NCBI RefSeq assembly: GCF_905163445.1
Contig: NC_053190.1
Location: 14,510,501-14,574,500 of the forward strand
DNA length: 64,000 nt
Direction of reading: 5' to 3'
DNA from: Pararge aegeria
Taxonomy: Eukaryota; Arthropoda; Insecta; Lepidoptera; Nymphalidae
The notes beneath the pieces were generated by a model. It was not told where the DNA came from, made no database searches, and was given only the letters and a program-made list of their open reading frames with translations. Both the position numbers and the translations under genes were made by a program. Below, piece by piece: positions 49,241 to 59,555 of the stretch (the stretch's first letter is position 1; every line of letters begins with the position of its first letter).

Positions 49241-49859
49241 TGGTGGTAAAGCCGTCTCTCCTAGAAGAGTTGAGGTCAGTGCCTAATAGGCTACGAAGTT
49301 GATGACATTTGACAGTGTAAGTGTACGGAAAAAAAATAGTCCATATTTGATCCACAAAATGGCGTAGTTATTATTTCTCTGGTGAGGCTTTACTGTGTTT
49401 AATTGTGTTGAAATATTATTTTTACTTAGCGGTTAAGAAGATAAAAGGTTTACCTAAAACCTACACGAGTAACATGACTAAGCAAGTGTTATTTGAGTTA
49501 ATATTTATGTTAGCAAAATTAACGTGAAAATCAAATAAGTGTGGTAGCTGTTAAACAAAGGTAAGCGGTAAGACTATAGGCGGTATTCGTAACGTAACAA
49601 CGCTCTTTAGAAATAGGTATTAAAATATTATTTGAATGAAAATAAAGGTTAAAATAACAGATAAATACCGACCGAAAAGATTTGATTATTTGCACGTTTG
49701 CACGAACTGGATAAACTAAAAACCTATTCATCCGATTTAAAAATTCTTTCAAGCGAATGCTACATTCTCAGCTGCTTACAAAGGTTAAATTTTATAATTT
49801 TTGTTACTCTTTTTAGGAATTTTCAATGTTATAAATTTAAAATGCACATAACAATTTTC
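49241..49859. other. Unassigned sequence
   Basis: No supported gene. AATGCCGTTTCGTTTGTGGT near 49226 may still be LINE-derived. Confidence 0.4.
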
Positions 49860-49945
49860 AGAACTGACATGATTTAAACCTGCGACTCTCTGGCAATCAT
49901 GGCTTGAGCGCTTTAACCACTAAGCTACGGCTCTCCTACCGCTGA
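49860..49945 (-). repeat. tRNA-like SINE head, reverse
   Basis: On minus: GAGAGCCGTAGCTTAGTGGT, TAAAGCGCTCAAGCCATGAT, TGCCAGAGAGTCGCAGGTTT, AAATCATGTCAG. Box A (TAGCTTAGTGGTT) and box B (GGTTTAAATC) are visible. Stems do not close well and the 3' side continues into unrelated sequence, so it is more likely a SINE head. Confidence 0.5.
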
Positions 49946-50159
49946 TGCCATAATTAGTATAGGACTTTTATAACAGTTTTATTGCGTCTGTAGAGCCATC
50001 TAGTTAATTTTATAGTTCTAACTAAAGAGACGGGCTATAGTAACTGCGAATCAGTGTTGCACTAAAGCAGTATTATCTACACACAAATTACCTCATGTTC
50101 ACTTGTACTTTTTTTTTTATTGTTTTATTTATTGTATAAGCGTTAAATTAACTAATCTT

Positions 50160-50206
50160 ATTCATATTTGCTAAGCAAGTTTCTGACTTGCTTAGCAAAT
50201 ATGAAT
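50160..50206. repeat. Perfect 21-bp hairpin
   Basis: ATTCATATTTGCTAAGCAAG plus T (50160-50180) and its exact reverse complement (50186-50206) flank the loop TTCTG. No terminal duplication or related copy is seen. Confidence 0.95.
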
Positions 50207-50689
50207 GAAGCGATAACAAAAATATTGGTCTTTTGGTAACATAAAAAAAATACCGTTAAAAGGTGATTTCCTGTAGCCATAATAATGCATAGAATAATAT
50301 GAATCCTTAATAAGATAAATAAGAAAAATAAAGAAACACATTAGCATTTATAATACAATGGTGCATTCATAACTTGGCATCGTCATCGGTAACTTGGCAT
50401 CGTAGGATTTTTCGATCGAAATAAAATTGGGGTTTGCCGACGTCTATCTTCTAAGAAGTAACCATTCTATTGTAATTGAATGATAACGGAAATAGATTTG
50501 ACCAATTCCCATTAAAAATTAAGTACTAATTCCTCAATACTGTGGAAGGTTGTTTAAAGGGCAGAGTTCTACATGATATCTATAAAAATATATAAATATA
50601 ATATTCAGACATTGAAGTCCGTTCAAGAACTGTAAAGCTGTAACTATAGACGCTGATCGCGAAGTAAGAGTTAAAACTACCTCACAATA
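50207..50689. other. Unassigned AT-rich sequence
   Basis: A short direct repeat, AACTTGGCATCG, lies at 50371-50382 and 50391-50402. Nothing else recognised. Confidence 0.5.
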
Positions 50690-50770
50690 TAGCTTTACAG
50701 CTTATCGTAGTTTCGAAGCAAGTATTACCAGGTCTGGCTGCAAAATACAATATCTCTTAGCCAACTTCAT
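50690..50770 (+). repeat. RPT-7 copy
   Basis: GCTTTACAGCTTATCGTAGT, TTCGAAGCAAGTATTACCAG, GCTGCAAAATACAATATCTC aligns with 16.08-16.16 kb. Confidence 0.5.
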
Positions 50771-51099
50771 CCATCGTAATCCTGCAAGAAGTTTTACAAC
50801 AACTCTTAGGTAATAAAGTTTTGAGACGTTTCGACGAATTGATGCAGAGTCTGGCTTCATTTCCACTTTAATATTATAATATCCAGGTAGAAATGGGTAC
50901 GAAATTATTATCAAATTGTTTTGAAACTATGATTATTGTGAAAAGTATAAGTCCACTCAACTTATAAGAATAAAAGATTCAAATCTATTAATGCGATTGC
51001 TGGTTCAGTCGATTACTTTTGTTCACGCAAGTGGGTAGTTGGATTGTAGATAACTGTAGTATTGTAGTGTTTGGTGACCCAAATCGGGCTATTTCAAAG

Positions 51100-51290
51100 A
51101 TAACTTTTATCTGGTGGGAGGCTTCGGCAATAGCTAGTTACCCCCCATCTGACAAAGACTTCCCACTAAGCTATTTAGCGTTTCGGTATAACGTCACCGA
51201 ATAAGGATTGCTATCCTAAAGTGTATCATCATTTACAAATTGGAGAATTTGATTCAGGATTGCAGTCGAGGGCTAATAATGCAATAAAAA
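51100..51290 (+). mobile_element. SINE-B, 5'-truncated
   Basis: TATCTGGTGGGAGGCTTCGG, AATAGCTAGTTACCCCCCAT, AGCTATTTAGCGTTTCGGTA, AGGATTGCAGTCGAGGGCTA, AATGCAATAAAAAAAAC. It is directly followed by a reverse LINE tail. Confidence 0.8.
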
Positions 51291-51420
51291 AAACAATGAA
51301 TGAATATAATTTTATTGCACACCACAAAAAGTACATAAAAGAGAAAGTTTAAGAAAACAAAGTATACAATTTGGCGACCTTATCGCTTCATAGCGATTTT
51401 TTCCAAGCAACTAATGGCGA
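51291..51420 (-). mobile_element. LINE 3' end (T2), reverse
   Basis: AATGAATGAATATAATTTTA, TTGCACACCACAAAAAGTAC, GGCGACCTTATCGCTTCATA, GCGATTTTTTCCAAGCAACT. Reverse of GGTTGC.TGGAA...CGATAAGG...GTGTGCAATAAAA with TTCA tail. Confidence 0.75.
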
Positions 51421-51864
51421 AGTAAACAAATAACAAATAATTTCATTACTTAAATATAACCTAAAATAAACTATTTAAAACTAAATAAAAAACGTCCTCG
51501 AAACCACCGCAGCGAGGCACAGTTCCTAAGATGCTGGCAGCATTGCCCCTTTGGTTGGCCAAACTAATTCGTTGGCCAAGGTAACTGCCCGCTCTAGGAT
51601 CACCGATAGACTCGATAACCCTTTTCGATAATTCTTATATTTATAAAAAAAATATTTTACTAAAATCACTTCAATATTACTTTGTCTTTGTAACGCATTC
51701 TCTTTTTTCTTGTTTGGTAAAGCTATTGCATAAAAATATTTCAAATGTGAAAATAAAAATTAAATGATATTTACTTACAAACAATATAAAAAAGTATGTA
51801 TGAAACTAAATAAATAATTAAAGAAGTGTTGCAGTAATCTATGTATTTAAGAAAGTTTAGCTTA
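51421..51864. other. Unassigned sequence
   Basis: TGCTGGCAGCATTGCCCCTT, TGGTTGGCCAAACTAATTCG (51533-51575) looks LINE-derived (continuing the T2 element) but has no partner. Confidence 0.4.
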
Positions 51865-51955
51865 CGTTTCATCACCATCATCACGCTCTCGTATGAGAGA
51901 GAGTTCTAGAGCATAGACACACCATACTGCTTCAATGTGGACCGGTGGGCGTTAA
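51865..51955 (+). repeat. RPT-4 copy
   Basis: CACCATCATCACGCTCTCGT, ATGAGAGAGAGTTCTAGAGC, CATACTGCTTCAATGTGGAC, CGGTGGGCG. Weakly similar to 31.68-31.79 kb. Confidence 0.4.
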
Positions 51956-52994
51956 CGATAAATATCGCATATTATTAAACAATAACTCTTATCAACTGAT
52001 GTAGTTAATGCATTTCCAATTTGATAAAAAGAAAGAAGTGCAAAGAAAAATGTGTTTGATAAATTAAGACCGTTGTAAAAGCCTGTGTAAAAATATTTCG
52101 AGTTAGAACTGAACGTTGAAAAATGAATGCAATAGGCAAATGGATGTTCTACACGAGGGATAGAACTAGCTTTTACAAATATTAATTACCAAACTGCAGT
52201 ATTGTCATTTTGTGACGGCAATCGACGTGAGTAGGGCCCCCATTCTAAAGTACATTTTAATCCGGTGTTGAGTACTGCTAAATGAGGTTAAAAGGAATAT
52301 TATTACAGTTTGTATTTCTGAATTAGAAAAAATTATAAAGTAACCTCTAACGAAAACCTCTTGGAGTACGTTTATATTATAAACTCTAAGATAACTATGG
52401 GATAAAATAAAAAATACCGTCCTAATCGAATCCGGCCATACTATCACACTGTTACCTGCATACGTAATGTTTAAATAGTAGAATAATTTTATTGTGCAAG
52501 TGCAAGTGCAGTACATGGTAAAGACTCAAGAAAATGTTCAATTGCAAATCAACCGACTTCAGTACCAAACTGCTTGCAATTCATGTCTTAAAAATGCATG
52601 CACTATTTCTTAAGTAGAGGTAATTAAAAAAAAAAACGGATAGCCAATACATAAAGAAATGGCACATCCCGTCAAATTTAAAAATGCTGTTTTGTGCTGT
52701 CCTGACTCCTGATCCTCTCGCAAAAAAGCGACACACGCCTTAACATTCTATAATCAGGCATTTTCGATTTTGTTATAAGTGTGCTGCCACCCTAATTAAG
52801 TTAGTGTGCACGTAATACACCATTTATCATGATATTTCGCTCTCCGCCGCACGTACTTCCACTATAACTCGTGGTTGCAACAAAATTTATAGCCATTAGC
52901 ACCGGGACAGCAGCGCCGCGGATCGTTTTTATTAAAACATAGTAGATTATGTCATAAGTTTTAATTCAATTTTTCGGTAGGTAAAGGTTGCTGT
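51956..52994. other. Unassigned sequence
   Basis: The 103-codon minus frame at 52205-52516 has no motif. At 52840-52925 there is a CpG-richer patch (GCTCTCCGCCGCACGTACTT, GACAGCAGCGCCGCGGATCG) that recalls HEL-type ends (CCGCGGATC, compare 22.28 kb). Confidence 0.4.
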
Positions 52995-53145
52995 GCAGCA
53001 GTGGCGTGCATAGAGTATTTAAGATTATTAAGAATTTTAAGAATAGAGTTATTAAGATTCTACACTTCAGTATTTATCCTACTCGTACTGGAGATTTTCT
53101 TCATTTTATATCATCTGCATACCCTGTGCATACCCGCCACTGCCG
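52995..53145. mobile_element. Inverted-repeat (MITE-like) element, copy 2
   Basis: The right arm CTCGTACTGGAGATTTTCTT, CATTTTATATCATCTGCATA, CCCTGTGCATACCCGCCACT, GC matches 26.61-26.68 kb. The left end GCAGTGGCGTGCATAGAG (53000-53017) is the reverse of the outermost right end. The inner part of the left arm has been lost, so only about 18 bp of left terminus remains. Confidence 0.75.
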
Positions 53146-53385
53146 TGCTGTTACGGCAGATCAGAATACAGTTGTGATTGTCCCTCCTCTTTCCGCGGGT
53201 GTCGTACTAGGCGGGCGGCTGAAGAAATAAAACGGAGCACGGGCAGTAGCTTCCTGTGTGCTACTACTACCATATACTGATATAAACAACCCGTCTGCTC
53301 AGCGTGGTGACTATGGGCAATCCCATCCGTTGGGAGAGGCTTTTATTCCAGCAGTGGACTCTCCCGTTTACCTGCTTAGTAGACA
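53146..53385 (+). mobile_element. RTE-like 3' region
   Basis: TTACGGCAGATCAGAATACA, GTTGTGATTGTCCCTCCTCT, ACGGAGCACGGGCAGTAGCT, ACTACTACCATATACTGATA, AACCCGTCTGCTCAGCGTGG, TTTTATTCCAGCAGTGGACT. The same series, more decayed, is at 44.33-44.66 kb. Confidence 0.65.
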
Positions 53386-53397
53386 TAGACAACTTAT

Positions 53398-53579
53398 TTT
53401 ATTTTATTTATTTATTTAGAATATTGGTAAGAGTACAGAATTGACACTGTAAACTGTGTCGCAACAATGAACGCCCACCACCAACAATAAATTTATAATA
53501 CCTACCAATAAAACAAAAGTAGAACATAGTAAATGTCAAAAAAAAATGCCTATAAAAAAAACTTTTACTAGATAATAAA
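53398..53579. other. Unassigned, possible reverse LINE end
   Basis: TTTATTTATTTATTTAGAAT at 53401 looks like a reversed repeat tail. The following sequence has no partner. Confidence 0.4.
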
Positions 53580-53820
53580 AATAAATAAATTTACTACGAC
53601 ATACACACATCGCCATCTAGTCCCCAAAGTAAGCGAAGCTTGTGTTATGGGTACTAAGATAACAGATTTTTTATGAATAATATACATATAAACAGCCAGA
53701 CACTGAAAAACATTCATGTTCATAACAAAAACATTTTGCAGTTGTGGGAATCGAACACACGGCCGAAAACTAATACTCAGAAAGCAGGGTCGCTGCCCAC
53801 TGCGCCGATCGGCCGTCTAA
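53580..53820 (-). mobile_element. SINE-A, reverse, complete
   Basis: AATAAATTTACTACGACATA, CGCCATCTAGTCCCCAAAGT, AAGCGAAGCTTGTGTTATGG, AAACAGCCAGACACTGAAAA, GTGGGAATCGAACACACGGC, a short insert (CGAAAACTAATACTC), CAGGGTCGCTGCCCACTGCG, CCGATCGGCCGTC. It abuts a SINE-C fragment. Confidence 0.85.
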
Positions 53821-53945
53821 TAATGTTACAAAGGTGTGTAAAGTTTACCAATCAGCACTAGGCCAGCGTGGTGGACTACGGCATAAACCCTCGTCATTCT
53901 GAGAGACCCCCTACTCTGTAGTGGCCCGGTATCGATAATGATGAA
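53821..53945 (+). mobile_element. SINE-C 3' part
   Basis: AATGTTACAAAGGTGTGTAA, GTTTACCAATCAGCACTAGG, CCAGCGTGGTGGACTACGGC, CCCCCTACTCTGTAGTGGCC. 5' half is missing. Confidence 0.75.
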
Positions 53946-54469
53946 GATGTTTAAAATTACATATACGACATTAAATATTTATTAACGTCATAACAAACCA
54001 AGATATAGGGATATGTGCCCTTAATCTCTCAAGGGGATTATAGTCTTTGCAAAGCAGATTATTTGAATGCATGAAAAGGTTTTCTCAGTGATTTTCCGGA
54101 CTCACTTTCGGACTGAGTTTTGTGTGACTTGCAGCTATATCTATGTTGGGACGAGTCGCTCTAGTTCTTGCAGACGTCATTACTACAGAATTTTACGAAT
54201 TAAACTTTTAATAACGAGATGATTCTACGATTTAATATTAATGTAATTTATTACGTTCCGTTATTACAAATAACGGAAATACATAGAATTCATTTTCTTA
54301 CCATCTATTATTGGTAATAATCAATCAAATTTGTACATCTACTAGTGTTATGTATTCACTGATTGGAACAAAAACTGGTTATTGTGAAACCTATAATAGT
54401 TGACATACAGCTAGGCATTTTTTTTTTTGATTTACTAATGAGTACTATAAGCTTTTCATCGTCATCAAA
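53946..54469. other. Unassigned sequence with a 10-bp hairpin
   Basis: TTCCGTTATT (54256-54265) and AATAACGGAA (54269-54278) form a perfect stem with a 3-base loop. No gene. Confidence 0.5.
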
Positions 54470-54680
54470 GCTCTGCAGCCCTGGGTGGACCTTGGCTTGG
54501 TCAAGAACATTATTGTCCATTTAGGTCGATCAGAAACTGCTTCTCTCTGGCTCCGAACTCCCAAAACCCTCATTACCGTCTCAACTCCATCACTCTATCG
54601 ACCCCTAGGTCATCCTTAGCCTCTACGGCCCTCCAATTTGCCCTCCATCAACCTCTTTGGGGCTCACGTGTCTTCTACTA
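54470..54680 (+). repeat. RPT-2 copy
   Basis: CAGCCCTGGGTGGACCTTGG, CGATCAGAAACTGCTTCTCT, CTCCATCACTCTATCGACCC, CTTAGCCTCTACGGCCCTCC, AATTTGCCCTCCATCAACCT, CTTTGGGGCTCACG. Same order as 1.62-1.80 kb. Confidence 0.65.
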
Positions 54681-54754
54681 CTATAAGCATGTAGTAAGTG
54701 TATTAATTTTATGTATTAGCAAAAAATTTAATTTTTTAGGAATACTTCAGTTAA

Positions 54755-54818
54755 AATCCACACTTGGCCAGAAGAGGAGACCCGTGCCCTGTAATTAGCC
54801 GATAATGAGTTGATAATG
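54755..54818 (+). mobile_element. SINE-C 3' fragment
   Basis: CCACACTTGGCCAGAAGAGG, AGACCCGTGCCCTGTAATTA, GCCGATAATGAGTTGATAAT. The middle (CGTGGTGGACTACGG) is deleted. Confidence 0.6.
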
Positions 54819-54827
54819 AAACATTTT

Positions 54828-54885
54828 AAATGATAAATGATAAATGATAAATGATAAATGATGATGATAAATGATAATGATGACG
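54828..54885 (+). repeat. TGATAAA microsatellite
   Basis: Four TGATAAA units followed by TGATGA and TGATAATGA variants. It directly follows the ...TTGATAATGA end of SINE-C, so it probably grew from the SINE tail. Confidence 0.85.
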
Positions 54886-55702
54886 TTGATGACGCTCCTT
54901 ATACTTGTATCAGAACGCTATGTTTCGGTAGGTCCTTGCCAGTAAAGCGGTAAGTACTGCTTGACCAAAGCCGAGTAATGATTTGAACCCGGGACCTACA
55001 CAGCGTAGGTAAACGTTGTTACCTTATGAAAGGTCATAAAAAATTTACAACCATTAATAGAGATGCTACTTAATATTCTGAAGCAATATAAAAAAGGTCC
55101 TGCTAGAGCGAAATGAACTGTAAAAACGTCACGAAATAACATTTCAAAGAAAAAAATCCAATATCGAGGAGATTCGGATGATAGATGAAACACATTAGCG
55201 ACAGCGCAAAGGGCGATAACTCACTCGATATAAAAGGGAGAATTTCATCAGAGCATAGGCTTTAAATTTATACCTTAAACAGAATGTTTCCATTTTTAAA
55301 CGTTATACAGTTTGCACTTTTTTATACCGTTGTAGTTTAGCGATTAAACGTGCGTGAAGAATATTATTTAATGATGAGCTAATAAATTTACTTAAGTAAT
55401 CTACGGGTTTACTACCTCGTAGTTTAAAGTTTCTCTTTCTCTGCTTCGTATTCTTTATTGCTTTAGACACCTTTACCCGTTGTAGTCAATGTTGTGACAA
55501 TGACTCGGCTTTTTGTGACATAAAGTTGCGGGCAGTTCTGTTTTAAGAGCAGTGCGGATTTCATCCGATCAATTGGCCTACATCTTGGAATTTTCTTTCC
55601 TTCTTTGTTAGTGATCTCACTTCTGCAGATTTTTCCTTTTTTCTGGTTATAAAAGCTCACAAAAAACCTTTGAATTGGGACATTTGGTGGTTGTCAGCAA
55701 TC
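54886..55702. other. Unassigned with a reversed repeat
   Basis: At 54930-55010, GAACCCGGGACCTACACAGC is a reversed box B-like end. At 55210-55268, GATAACTCACTCGATATAAA, GGGAGAATTTCATCAGAGCA, TAGGC is the reverse of 19.91-19.97 kb. Otherwise no gene. Confidence 0.45.
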
Positions 55703-55754
55703 ACCATCGTCTACCTACAAAATACTTGTAATAAGAATGTAGGTAGACGATGGT
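55703..55754. repeat. Perfect 17-bp inverted repeat
   Basis: ACCATCGTCTACCTACA (55703-55719) and TGTAGGTAGACGATGGT (55738-55754) with an 18-base loop. No second copy. Confidence 0.95.
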
Positions 55755-56679
55755 ACACATCAAAACTGCCATCTTAGCCAATTTTGACTACTTAGATACT
55801 CTTTTTTAATTTTGGGGTAAAAATCTGGACAATACCTGTACTAATAGTAATATATAATAACAAACTGAGTTTGTATGGCCGTCTTTGACGTAGCAACAGA
55901 ACAACGGATCAACGTGATTTTTAGAATACATATAAAATATACTTAATCTTAGAATTATACACACGATACATTTTATCCGAAAAGAAAAAATACTAATATT
56001 ATATTAAGATATGAAGTTTTTGAGTTTGTTCTTCTTTCACGCATTTAGAAAATTGATATCGATAAGGGAAATAGTATACCTATGTGAAATGTGCACGCAA
56101 AACCATCGATAAAGATAGTTAGCGTATTCCAGAATCTATAATGAGTGTGGCAGAGTATCTTTATGTTATACCCCATATCCCAATCTATGCATTTAATATA
56201 TATGCCAATTCTTGAGAAATATTGTAGCCTATTCAACATCACGCTATATATAACAACCCTAGAAACAGAGCTAAAGAAAATCTGAAAGAACGGTAAGATA
56301 AACCTAATAGGACGGGCGCTTGTATAATAGTGGATGGAAGTTTAAAGTTTAATCACTGCGAAAAGCTTGTATGAAATTTTATTTTCCATTCTATTATTAT
56401 ATTATTTGCTTTAGTTTCGGTTATAAATAATCCGTTCACATAAATACTAACGTGGCGACAATGTTAATGTTCTGAACTTAGTGTTCTATTAAATATCTAG
56501 ATAGCATTATATTATTATGCATGCTATTATTTTACTCACACTTAATTTCAGCAGCGTACTAGCTGAAAATCTCTTCTAATCTCTTGTAATGCAAATGTGC
56601 ATCAGTGAATACCGTATGCCTTGAATTCATGTGCAAAATTTCTCGAGGACTAGTTTTTTAAAATTGTTGTGAAAATAAA
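55755..56679. other. Unassigned AT-rich sequence
   Basis: A minus frame at 56045-56242 has no domain. No shared repeat. Confidence 0.45.
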
Positions 56680-56900
56680 TAAATAAAAAAAATACTACGA
56701 CAATACACACACTGCCATTTAGCCCCAAAGTAAGCGTAATTTGTGTTATGGGTACTAAGATGACTGATGAATATTTTTATGAATAATATACATAAATACT
56801 TGGAATATACATATAAACGATTTACGAGAAGTGGGAATCGATCCCACGGCTATGGATTCAGAAAGCAATGTCACTGCCCACTGCGCCAGTCGGCCGTCGG
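56680..56900 (-). mobile_element. SINE-A, reverse, with internal deletion
   Basis: AAATAAATAAATAAAAAAAA, TACTACGACAATACACACAC, TAGCCCCAAAGTAAGCGTAA, TATACATATAAACGA, then directly GAAGTGGGAATCGATCCCAC, CACTGCGCCAGTCGGCCGTC. The ACACCCAGACACTGAAAAAC block is missing (about 40 bp). Box B is GGGATCGATTCC. Confidence 0.85.
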
Positions 56901-57144
56901 AATGAACGTAACTGAGGTAAAAAGTATAGTTTTTTATAGTAATAATTGGCGGAACAAATAGAAAAAAAGATAGAAAGAAAAATTTATTTTTTACATTGCG
57001 CCACACATTACGATGTTAACGACACCACGTATGTTATGTGTGGCACAACCTAGAAAAAGGTGCCAGCTCAGCATTGTACTGCATGTGCCAGTTGGAGCAT
57101 ACAGCGCTGATTTTCACATAGCACCTTGTACCCACCTTGTTCAG
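56901..57144. other. Unassigned sequence
   Basis: GTATGTTATGTGTGGCACAA near 57030. Nothing recognised. Confidence 0.4.
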
Positions 57145-57375
57145 GTGACACCCACCCACAAGATGGCCTACCTTACGTTTAATTGAAAACTATCGCCTTT
57201 AAACGAACCCATCATACAAATTGCCGCTCTAAGTCCGTCAATATGAGGCGTAGGTGTTAAGCCGCATGTACCTGGAATTACACCGGCAACCACACCCTTT
57301 AGACAGGCACACAGCAATGTTGGAATTGGTGGTAGTACTTCCCCGAACGAGCACTGACACAAAAAGCAGTGCAAT
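57145..57375 (+). repeat. RPT-1, nearly complete
   Basis: CCACCCACAAGATGGCCTAC, AACTATCGCCTTTAAACGAA, CGTAGGTGTTAAGCCGCATG, TACCTGGAATTACACCGGCA, ACCACACCCTTTAGACAGGC, ACACAGCAATGTTGGAATTG, TTCCCCGAACGAGC. It is 5'- and mid-diverged but has the full 3' part. Confidence 0.75.
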
Positions 57376-57639
57376 ATACTAACTAAAAGGAAGTGTATTT
57401 ACACTGTATGTATTACTCTACCGAGGCCCTCGGTACAAGGTAAAAACTTGTGAAGCTAGTCTTGGGCTTTGCCACTCCAAAGCCTGTAATCATAAAATAA
57501 TATACACGTAAAAATAAAGTCAGTGGTGATATCGCTATGAAATAAAAGAGAAGCATTCAAATCGATTAAACCTATTACAAAATATGTGGGCATTATATGG
57601 ATTACTAATAATTTTTATTTACAATTTTTCTGTATTTTT

Positions 57640-57690
57640 ATGTGGTGTCCAATAAAAGTGTATTCATTCAATCATTCATTACATTGGGAA
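57640..57690 (+). mobile_element. LINE 3' terminus with TTCA repeats
   Basis: ATGTGGTGTCCAATAAAAGT, GTATTCATTCAATCATTCAT. Same signal and tail as the reversed copies at 7.33 and 10.04 kb. Upstream sequence does not align. Confidence 0.65.
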
Positions 57691-57995
57691 CTTGTACATT
57701 TAAAGAGGAACATAACCGTAAGAGTAAAAGTTGGGTTGAAATTATACCAAGAACGAAGAAGTTCTTTTCAAATATCCAGCGCAATGTTGCACTAGTGCTA
57801 AGTAAAAAAAAAATATGTGTGTGTGTATTAATGTACACACGCAAGAAGTCAAACTTCTTGATGACTTAATTTTAATTTCTTCTTAATACAATTAATTGAT
57901 GTTTAATAGATTAACAGACGTATTAAGTAATTATTGCTAATCATCATCGAAAACTGAAGTAACACTAAAAAAACAAAAGAAAATACACGAGACAA

Positions 57996-58038
57996 TCCAC
58001 ACGTGGGTGTGATTATGGTAATCACACCCACGTGTGGA
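57996..58038. repeat. Perfect 20-bp hairpin
   Basis: TCCACACGTGGGTGTGATTA (57996-58015), loop TGG, then its exact complement (58019-58038). It contains CACGTG twice, an E-box-like hexamer, by virtue of the symmetry. Confidence 0.95.
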
Positions 58039-58054
58039 ATATATTAGAAATTAA

Positions 58055-58260
58055 TTATGGCGCGTAACGGAAAATATGACTTAGAAATGAAGATGGCGCG
58101 TAACAGAAAAACGTTACATTGCTATAAAATTTCTGGCATACGTCGATAAAGAAGTTTCACTTCAAAAAAATGGCGGGTAACGGAAAAATGTGACGCGTAA
58201 CCGAAAAATGTGACAGTAATGTTTTTCCAACGTCGATAAAGAAGTTTCACTTCAAAAACA
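58055..58260 (+). repeat. Cluster of GCGTAACGGAAAA and 28-bp direct repeats
   Basis: Four degenerate units of ATGGCGCGTAACGGAAAAAT followed by GTGAC (at about 58058, 58092, 58170 and 58194) and two exact 28-bp repeats (CGTCGATAAAGAAGTTTCAC, TTCAAAAA at 58141-58168 and 58231-58258). The hairpin at 57996 adjoins. No coding frame. Could be the subterminal repeats of a DNA transposon. Confidence 0.8.
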
Positions 58261-59011
58261 ATTGTCTTTTATTTTAAGCTCTTAATCATTATTTAAAATA
58301 TCACGTTCTTAAAACGGTTGTTTTTGTCTGGGCTAATCTTAGCAACAACTCAGCTGACATTGACGGGACTTACACAGAAATATTTTTAAACGTCAGAAGA
58401 ATCTTATATATTTCTTTTTATTTCCAAAATCATCTTTGGTTGAAACGGGCGTTGGAAGGTTGTATAAAAATTCTATATATTTTCAAAGATCTTAGAAGCT
58501 GCAGTTATATTATTCGTGTTAAATAAAAAAAAAAACACTTTTAAGTAATGGATAAAAGTTTGTATAGAAACATGTTAACTATCAGAAATTTTAGACAGTT
58601 AAAGTCGTACGCAATCGTTAGGTTAATATAGGTAAAGATAGAAATTGCAGCCATACGGATTTAGACCATCCTTTAGCGTTTACCAAGGATTTATGAAAAC
58701 GTAAAACGCGGCAATAATGTGGTGTCACGTGTGAACCGTTTAATCTGTAGCACTGGCCGGCCAGTTGAGTGTCGGCATAAAACCAGATTGCGATACTGGC
58801 AAAGACTAAAAAAAATATAAATTAATACAAAAAATCAACACAATACTATGCCATTAACGCCTACGCTTGGCATGTGGGTTACTAATCGAATCCAACGAGG
58901 TGGACAGCATGAAGTCGCTGGAAATAAGCGGCCCAGGGCAGTAGACATTCGAATGCTGTACAAAGGATCTATGTCAGTGGATGACGTCAGCCATATAAAT
59001 CCCCTATCCCT
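58261..59011. other. Unassigned sequence
   Basis: No shared repeat. The plus frame at 58848-59030 has no domain and ends inside the HEL element. Confidence 0.45.
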
Positions 59012-59496
59012 ATCCCTACTAAAATTATAAATGTGAATGTAAGTTTGTTTGTTACGATTTCACGCAAAAACTACTGAACCGATCATCATGAAACTTTGGA
59101 AACATATTCTTGGAGGTAATAGAAGTAATATAGGATACTTTTTATCCCAAAATTAAGCTCAGTTCCTTTGGGAAAGGTGATGAAAAGTTTGACGATTTTA
59201 GACAAGGACTACGAGTATATACAAAATGTTAGAAATATTCTTCGTTAATCTTTAGCATATAAATCAATTAACAATGCTATTTCGATTCATCCTATAACGA
59301 TTTCTATTTTTTGTAAGTGATAGGAGGAGCTGAGACTGGTCAGACAGTTCTTTTCAGATATTGTTTTTGTGAAAAGATTTTTTTTTGTTAATAAGAATAC
59401 ACAACTTAAAAATTTTAGTACAACTACACCAAAGTTTAATGTCCATGTGTCTCAAAAACAAAAACAAACGCAGACGAAGTCGCGGGTAACAGCTAG
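59012..59496 (+). mobile_element. HEL element, long copy
   Basis: Starts TCCCTACTAAAATTATAAAT, GTGAATGTAAGTTTGTTTGT; then AAACTACTGAACCGATCATC, GGAGGTAATAGAAGTAATAT, TTCCTTTGGGAAAGG; ends CGCAGACGAAGTCGCGGGTA, ACAGCTAGT. Start TC and end CTAG before T match Helitron termini. No protein and no clear 3' hairpin. Followed directly by a SINE-A end. Confidence 0.7.
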
Positions 59497-59555
59497 TAAT
59501 AAATAAATAAATATACTAGAACAATACACACATCACCATCTAGCCCCAATTCGAT
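59497..59555 (-). mobile_element. SINE-A 3' end fragment, reverse
   Basis: AATAAATAAATAAATATACT, AGAACAATACACACATCACC, ATCTAGCCCCAA. The rest of the SINE is missing after CCCCAA. Confidence 0.75.

Noticed and set aside
49860..49945. tRNA gene candidate on minus
   Set aside because: Acceptor and anticodon stems do not close. No T-run terminator. Treated as a SINE head.
50160..50206. microRNA precursor
   Set aside because: The 21-bp stem with 5-base loop is too short and too perfect for a typical animal pre-miRNA.
52205..52516. 103-codon minus frame
   Set aside because: No motif. Composition as expected from AT-rich noncoding DNA.
54828..54885. CRISPR-like array
   Set aside because: Units are 7-bp microsatellite repeats without spacers, and the genome is eukaryotic.
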